Below, in pieces: positions 59,666-64,000 of a DNA stretch of 64,000 bases (position 1 is its first letter; every line of letters starts with the position of its first letter). Origin of the DNA: Pontibacillus chungwhensis (GTDB taxonomy: Bacteria; Bacillota; Bacilli; Bacillales; BH030062); the NCBI RefSeq assembly GCF_030166655.1, contig NZ_CP126446.1:868001-932000 (forward strand), in the 5' to 3' direction. The notes under the pieces were generated by a model. The model was not told the origin of the DNA. It saw only the letters and a program-made list of their open reading frames with translations, and searched no databases. The position numbers were made by a program, and so were the translations under genes.

Positions 59666-60970
59666 ATGCCACAACCATCACCTGCTACCAAAGATGTGAA
59701 GCAAAAAGATCATAACGTTAAACTGGCTACAATCCTCTCGCTTGTATTTGCAGGTTTAGGGCAAATCTATAATAAGAGACTACTAAAAGGAATTATCTTC
59801 ATCATCATTGAAGCAGCTTTCCTGATCACTATGTTGAACTTTATCATTCATGGGGTGTGGGGCTTCATTACGTTAGGTGAAGTAAAAGGGGAAGACCATT
59901 CCATTATCTTATTAATAGAAGGGCTCGTTAGTTTAATCGTGATCGCCTTTGCTGTTACGCTCTATGTGTATAACATCATTGATGCCAAGCGCGATGCACG
60001 CCTGTTAGCTCAAGGGGAGCGAGTACCATCTGTACGTAAACAAATTAAAGATGCCTATGATGCAGGTTTCCCATACATGATGGTCGGACCTGGTCTAATT
60101 ATGCTTGTATTTATTGTTGTATTACCTCTTGCCTTTATGATTTCATTAGCTTTTACCGACTACAACTTATACAATTCCCCGCCAAGAAATTTACTTAGCT
60201 GGGTAGGGTTCCAGAACTTCGTTGATCTGGTATCGATATCAATTTGGAAGAAATCTTTCTTAAATGTATTGAGCTGGACCATTGTTTGGACAGTCGTAGC
60301 AACGACTTTACAAATTGCTCTTGGACTATTCTTAGCGCTTCTAGTTAATGATGAGCGTGTGAAATTTAAGAGAACGATTCGTACGTTCTTAATCCTTCCT
60401 TGGGCCGTTCCAGCTTTCGTAACGATCCTAATCTTCTCTGCGATGTTTAACGATACATTCGGTGCGATCAACAAAGATATCTTAAGCCAGTTCGGTCTGA
60501 TGATCCCTTGGTTAACAGACCCAACGTGGAGTAAAGTCGCTTTAATTATGATTCAGACATGGCTTGGATTCCCGTTTGTGTTTGCGTTATTTACAGGGGT
60601 TCTGCAAAGTATACCAAGAGATATGTACGAAGCAGCTGATGTTGATGGGGGGACGCGTTTACAGAAATTCCGTTTCATCACATTCCCACACATCATGTTT
60701 GCCACTGCGCCGCTACTCATCATGCAGTATGCGCAGAACTTTAACAACTTTAATATTATCTATCTATTTAACGAAGGTGGGCCAGCCGTGCGTGGTCAAA
60801 ATGCCGGCGGTACCGACATTCTCATTTCGTGGGTTTACAAATTAACGTTCGATACGAATAACTACAACATGGCAGCGGCCATTACCATTATTATGGGACT
60901 TGTTGTTTCTGCCTTTGCATTCTATCAGTTTAGAAAAACAGCAGCCTATAAAGAGGAAGGTGAGATGTAA
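59666..60970 (+). CDS. mdxF: Maltodextrin ABC transporter permease MdxF
   Basis: A membrane subunit of 434 residues of the MalF type. About 30 cytoplasmic residues precede two N-terminal spans, a linker to about residue 130, then the six-span core with the ATPase-docking EAA motif as MYEAADVDGGTRLQKFRFITFP (EAADVDG...P core). GGGGG precedes ATG 59666. Its stop overlaps the mdxG start (TAATG), indicating coupling. Confidence 0.93.
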   Translation: MPQPSPATKDVKQKDHNVKLATILSLVFAGLGQIYNKRLLKGIIFIIIEAAFLITMLNFIIHGVWGFITLGEVKGEDHSIILLIEGLVSLIVIAFAVTLYVYNIIDAKRDARLLAQGERVPSVRKQIKDAYDAGFPYMMVGPGLIMLVFIVVLPLAFMISLAFTDYNLYNSPPRNLLSWVGFQNFVDLVSISIWKKSFLNVLSWTIVWTVVATTLQIALGLFLALLVNDERVKFKRTIRTFLILPWAVPAFVTILIFSAMFNDTFGAINKDILSQFGLMIPWLTDPTWSKVALIMIQTWLGFPFVFALFTGVLQSIPRDMYEAADVDGGTRLQKFRFITFPHIMFATAPLLIMQYAQNFNNFNIIYLFNEGGPAVRGQNAGGTDILISWVYKLTFDTNNYNMAAAITIIMGLVVSAFAFYQFRKTAAYKEEGEM

Positions 60971-61812
60971 TGAATAAAAAGACAAAATCTCGGCTTGAGA
61001 TGGGATTCATATACGCGTTTATTTTGTTCATGTTCATCATAATCGCCTATCCGCTCCTGTGGACAGTCGGAATTTCGTTAAATCCAGGTACGAATATGTT
61101 CTCATCTTCCATGATTCCAGAGAACATTACATTTGAACACTATAAATGGTTGTTTACAGATCCAAGCAGTGATTACTTGATCTGGTATAAGAACAGTGTA
61201 TTCGTAGCCGTTGTAAACTCTGTAGCGTCCGTTATCATTACGTCATTTGTAGCGTATGCATTCTCTCGTTACAAGTTCGTTGGACGAAAGAACGGACTAT
61301 ACGCATTCTTGCTTCTTCAAATGTTCCCGGCATTAATGGGAATGGTAGCTCTATACATTCTTTTAAACCTAATTGGATTACTAGACAACTTATGGGGCTT
61401 AATCTTAATTTACGTAGGCGGTCAAATTCCATTTAACGCATGGCTTGTTAAAGGTTACTTTGATACGATCCCTCGTGAATTAGATGAAGCAGCACGCATG
61501 GATGGTGCGGGACACTTCCAGGTATTCTTTAAAATCATGCTTCCTCTTGCGAAGCCGATCTTAGCGGTAGTGGCGCTCTTTAACTTTATGGCTCCATTTA
61601 CAGACTTCTTATTACCGCGAATTGTGCTTTCAAGTCCTGAGAACTTTACATTAGCTCTTGGATTATTCAACTTTATCAACAACCAGTTTGCCAATAACTT
61701 CACTCGATTTGCGGCTGGGTCTATCTTAATTGCCATCCCGATTGCGCTCGTATTCTTATTCTTACAGCGTTACCTCATCTCCGGATTAACATCTGGTGCA
61801 ACAAAAGGGTAA
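60970..61812 (+). CDS. mdxG: Maltodextrin ABC transporter permease MdxG
   Basis: MalG-type permease of 280 residues with six spans. The EAA docking motif is ELDEAARMDGAGHFQVFFKI-like at about residues 174-193, followed by MLPLAKPI. It pairs with MdxF to form the channel. It overlaps mdxF by one base. The amylase gene follows 68 bp later on the same strand, so import and hydrolysis are probably coexpressed. Confidence 0.94.
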   Translation: MNKKTKSRLEMGFIYAFILFMFIIIAYPLLWTVGISLNPGTNMFSSSMIPENITFEHYKWLFTDPSSDYLIWYKNSVFVAVVNSVASVIITSFVAYAFSRYKFVGRKNGLYAFLLLQMFPALMGMVALYILLNLIGLLDNLWGLILIYVGGQIPFNAWLVKGYFDTIPRELDEAARMDGAGHFQVFFKIMLPLAKPILAVVALFNFMAPFTDFLLPRIVLSSPENFTLALGLFNFINNQFANNFTRFAAGSILIAIPIALVFLFLQRYLISGLTSGATKG

Positions 61813-61880
61813 TGGCAGAAGGCTACTATTTCATGTATTCTAGAGTTTGAGAGAATACGATCCTAAAGGAGGAGCGGAAA

Positions 61881-63419
61881 ATGAAAAAGTGCGTGTTGAC
61901 TACGCTCGTCATGATTCCGTTTCTTCTTTTTTACGCCTTCGGAGCCGAAGCTGCGGAAAAAGAAGAAGGAAGCTGGCAAGATGAGTTAATGTATTTTATT
62001 ATGGTCGATCGGTTTAACAATGGGGATACTTCGAATGATTACAATGTAGACCCAAAAGACCCCAAAGCCTATCAAGGTGGGGATCTTGAAGGAATTATTG
62101 AGAAGCTTGATTACATTAAAGATTTAGGTTTTACATCGATTTGGATTACACCGATTATGGAAAACGAACCAAAGGGCTATCACGGCTACTGGATTAGCGA
62201 TTTTAAGAAAGTAGACGAGCATTTTGGAACGATGGAAGATGCGAAGAAATTAGTAGAAGAAGCTCATAAGCGGGATATGAAAGTGGTCTTTGATTTTGTA
62301 GTGAACCACACAGGCTATCAACATGAGTGGCTCACGGATCCGTCGAAAGAGGATTGGTTCCATGAAGAGTCTCGCATGGTCGGAAGTTCACAGGACCAGC
62401 TTGAGAATTCCTGGCTTTCAGGTCTTCCGGATTTAAATACGGAAAACCCGGAAGTAAAAGAATACTTATTTGATGCAGCTGAATATTGGATAGAAGAAAC
62501 AGGAGTAGACGGCTTTCGTTTAGATACCGTCAAGCACGTGCCAAAAGACTTCTGGAAGGAGTTTAGTGAGCACGTCAAAAGCATTGATCCTGATTTCTTC
62601 TTAATGGGTGAAGTGTGGAGCGAGGATCCACGCTATATTGCCGGTTATGAAGAAGTAGGCATTGATTCGTTCGTTGACTATCCATTTTTTGAAACCGCTA
62701 CCCAAATCTTTAAAGAGCCGGGTCAATCGGTATCTGAACTCGGAAATGTGTGGCAGCGGAATTTAGCGTTCTATGAAAACCCTCACTCGCTCGGAACGTT
62801 CATGGATAACCATGACAACAAGCGTTTTACAAGACTTGCGAATGAGGCGAAGCAAAACCCGATTACACGCTGGAAGCTCGCTCTTACGTACATGTATTCA
62901 GCTCCAGGTATGCCGATTGTCTATTACGGGTCTGAAATTCCATTAGATGGAGGAGATGATCCAGATAATCGTCGCATGATGAATTTCAAAGCTGGAGACG
63001 AAGAATTAAAGCAACATATGGAGCAACTCGCTGCGATTCGGAAGGAGTTTCCGGTACTGACCCAAGGGGATTTTGAGCAAGTCATTGATGAAGGTGCCTT
63101 TGGCGTATTCAAACGAACCTATGAAGATCAAACGGCGTATGTGGCCATTAATAATAGTAAAGAAACGAAATCAGCTGTACTCGGCGAAGTCGTTGAAGGA
63201 CAGCAGCTCAGAGGGCTGATTTACGATTCGATCGTACGAGATAATGGTAGCGGAGAGTATGAAATTGGACTTGACCGTGAAACGGCGGATGTCTATATAG
63301 TCGAAGAAGATACAGGGCTCAACTGGATTTTCTTTGGAGTACTCGCTCTTGTTATGGGAGGCTTTATAGCATTTGTTGTTCTTACTAGCCGTAAGAACAA
63401 GAAAACTCAATCAGAGTAA
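61881..63419 (+). CDS. Cell-surface alpha-amylase with C-terminal membrane anchor
   Basis: A GH13 amylase of 512 residues. A signal peptide (residues 1-25, cleavage near AEA-A) leads to the catalytic barrel with Asp215 (GFRLDTVKH), Glu244 (LMGEVWSED) and Asp312 (FMDNHDNKR); conserved VVNHTG is at residues 140-145. A single hydrophobic span (about 477-500) and a basic tail (SRKNKK) end the protein, so it should stay anchored with its active site outside the cell. AAAGGAGGAGC precedes ATG 61881. It lies between mdxG and a GH31 gene, consistent with feeding maltodextrins to MdxEFG. Confidence 0.92.
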   Translation: MKKCVLTTLVMIPFLLFYAFGAEAAEKEEGSWQDELMYFIMVDRFNNGDTSNDYNVDPKDPKAYQGGDLEGIIEKLDYIKDLGFTSIWITPIMENEPKGYHGYWISDFKKVDEHFGTMEDAKKLVEEAHKRDMKVVFDFVVNHTGYQHEWLTDPSKEDWFHEESRMVGSSQDQLENSWLSGLPDLNTENPEVKEYLFDAAEYWIEETGVDGFRLDTVKHVPKDFWKEFSEHVKSIDPDFFLMGEVWSEDPRYIAGYEEVGIDSFVDYPFFETATQIFKEPGQSVSELGNVWQRNLAFYENPHSLGTFMDNHDNKRFTRLANEAKQNPITRWKLALTYMYSAPGMPIVYYGSEIPLDGGDDPDNRRMMNFKAGDEELKQHMEQLAAIRKEFPVLTQGDFEQVIDEGAFGVFKRTYEDQTAYVAINNSKETKSAVLGEVVEGQQLRGLIYDSIVRDNGSGEYEIGLDRETADVYIVEEDTGLNWIFFGVLALVMGGFIAFVVLTSRKNKKTQSE

Positions 63420-63440
63420 TGGTAGAAAGGAGGGAATGGA

Positions 63441-64000
63441 ATGCTTGAAGATACAAGTTTCGCCATACATCCTGGGCAGAATCTGGCAACAGAACATGCG
63501 TTGTATCAGGATGTTGGAAGTATTACATCCATTCAGAGAAGGAATGGTGGGGTGACGTTCACGTGTGAAAGGGCTTATGTTCATCTTCAATTCTATCGCT
63601 CGGATATTATCCGAGTTGTGATGGACAGAGCGGGGCTACCGGAGCTTAATTCGACTCCGGCCGTGGTTGCTCACCCTGAGGAAGTCGATTTTACGGTGGA
63701 AGAAACGGAAGACAGGGTTCAAATCACTTCGGATCGGCTTGTAGCATCTGTTGAGAAGAAATCATTTCGATTATCGGTATTCACTCCCGACGGACAAGAG
63801 CTTGTAGGGGAAGGCAATCGAGGCATTGGTTTTAAGGAGACAGGTGAAGTGATTTGCTTTAAGAAAATGGAACCTGAAGATCGTTTTTACGGATTCGGGG
63901 AGAAATCCGGTTTCTTGGATAAGCGCGGAGAATCGTTGACGATGTGGAATACAGATGTCTATGCTCCTCACAACCCGGAAACAGATCCTTTGTATCAATC
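63441..64000 (+). CDS. GH31 family alpha-glucosidase, N-terminal part (runs off the window)
   Basis: An open frame from ATG 63441 (AAAGGAGGG 6 bp upstream) to the window end, 186 codons. The visible part is the N-terminal beta-sandwich of GH31 enzymes: FYGFGEKSGFLDKRGESLTMWNTDVYAP is the typical block before the catalytic barrel (motif core GFGEKSG at about residues 151-157). There is no signal peptide, so it is cytoplasmic. It should release glucose from maltodextrins or isomaltose-type ends. It follows the amylase by 21 bp and belongs to the mdx operon. The catalytic aspartates lie beyond the window. Confidence 0.9.
   Translation, partial: MLEDTSFAIHPGQNLATEHALYQDVGSITSIQRRNGGVTFTCERAYVHLQFYRSDIIRVVMDRAGLPELNSTPAVVAHPEEVDFTVEETEDRVQITSDRLVASVEKKSFRLSVFTPDGQELVGEGNRGIGFKETGEVICFKKMEPEDRFYGFGEKSGFLDKRGESLTMWNTDVYAPHNPETDPLYQ

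Noticed and set aside
59641-59720. Short open frame with an AAGGAG site overlapping the mdxF start
   Set aside because: It is out of frame with mdxF, only about 25 codons long and resembles nothing; the AAGGAG lies in a small hairpin. It could be a leader peptide but there is no support.

Overview
The window looks like a chromosomal segment of a low-to-mid GC, endospore-forming member of the Bacillaceae, probably from the halophilic Halobacillus/Thalassobacillus/Pontibacillus side. This is inferred from protein similarity as I remember it. Gene order follows the Bacillus subtilis trpP-hit-ecsABC, hmoB-pbpF-hemEHY, yhfH-yhfI-lplJ-yhfL, comK-yhjD-yhjE-sipV-addBA-yisB-gerP-yisL-asnO-yisQ backbone. 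Spore genes (gerPABCDEF; asnO with a mother-cell sigma-factor type promoter) support an endospore former. I see no tRNA, rRNA, CRISPR array, insertion sequence or prophage.

Layout. 0.1-1.3 kb: tryptophan transporter trpP, with a TRAP-type NAG-repeat site over its ribosome binding site, and hit (minus strand). 1.4-2.0 kb: a palindromic element and a candidate structured RNA. 2.1-4.8 kb: ecsABC. 4.8-7.4 kb: amidohydrolase, ferritin-like protein, and a PAP2 phosphatase broken by a frameshift. 7.5-10.6 kb: LiaFSR-like envelope-stress module and bdbC. 10.7-12.7 kb: two palindromic elements and an amino-acid ABC transporter without its ATPase. 12.9-19.9 kb: hmoB, pbpF, a 154-bp tandem repeat array, and hemEHY. 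19.9-25.8 kb: a 21-bp tandem repeat, a LacI-type regulator, yhfH, yhfI, lplJ, a YrhK-like protein, and acyl-CoA ligase yhfL behind a FadR box. 26-31 kb: three-gene ABC importer, SCO protein, M48 protease. 31-35.9 kb: a second candidate structured RNA, DUF3939 protein, a 47-residue ORF, comK, LexA-box-controlled yhjD, yhjE, signal peptidase, MFS transporter. 36-45.8 kb: addBA, HNH gene, gerP operon. 45.8-54.4 kb: DUF418, DUF2157 and GDYXXLXY membrane genes, an atypical SDR, PspC protein, ornithine aminotransferase, yisL, asnO. 54.7-64 kb: MATE transporter, then a maltodextrin locus (maltogenic amylase, mdxEFG importer, membrane-anchored amylase, start of a GH31 glucosidase) with four copies of one LacI-type operator.

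How the genes work together. hemEHY performs the last steps of coproporphyrin-dependent heme synthesis, and hmoB next to it degrades heme. The surface amylase should cut starch outside the cell, mdxEFG import the maltodextrins, and the cytoplasmic amylase and GH31 enzyme finish the breakdown. addBA, LexA-controlled yhjD and comK form a DNA uptake and repair neighbourhood. gerP and asnO are late sporulation functions.

The least explained material is non-coding. (1) Three tandem arrays of structured repeats begin exactly at the stop codons of pbpF, rocD and asnO in the sense direction, and paired changes between arrays preserve the stems. (2) At least six ~120-180-bp palindromic elements lie between genes. 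(3) Two gene-free intervals look like stable structured RNAs with terminators. (4) A 12-unit repeat has a 21-bp period. I cannot name a described family for any of these from the sequence alone.
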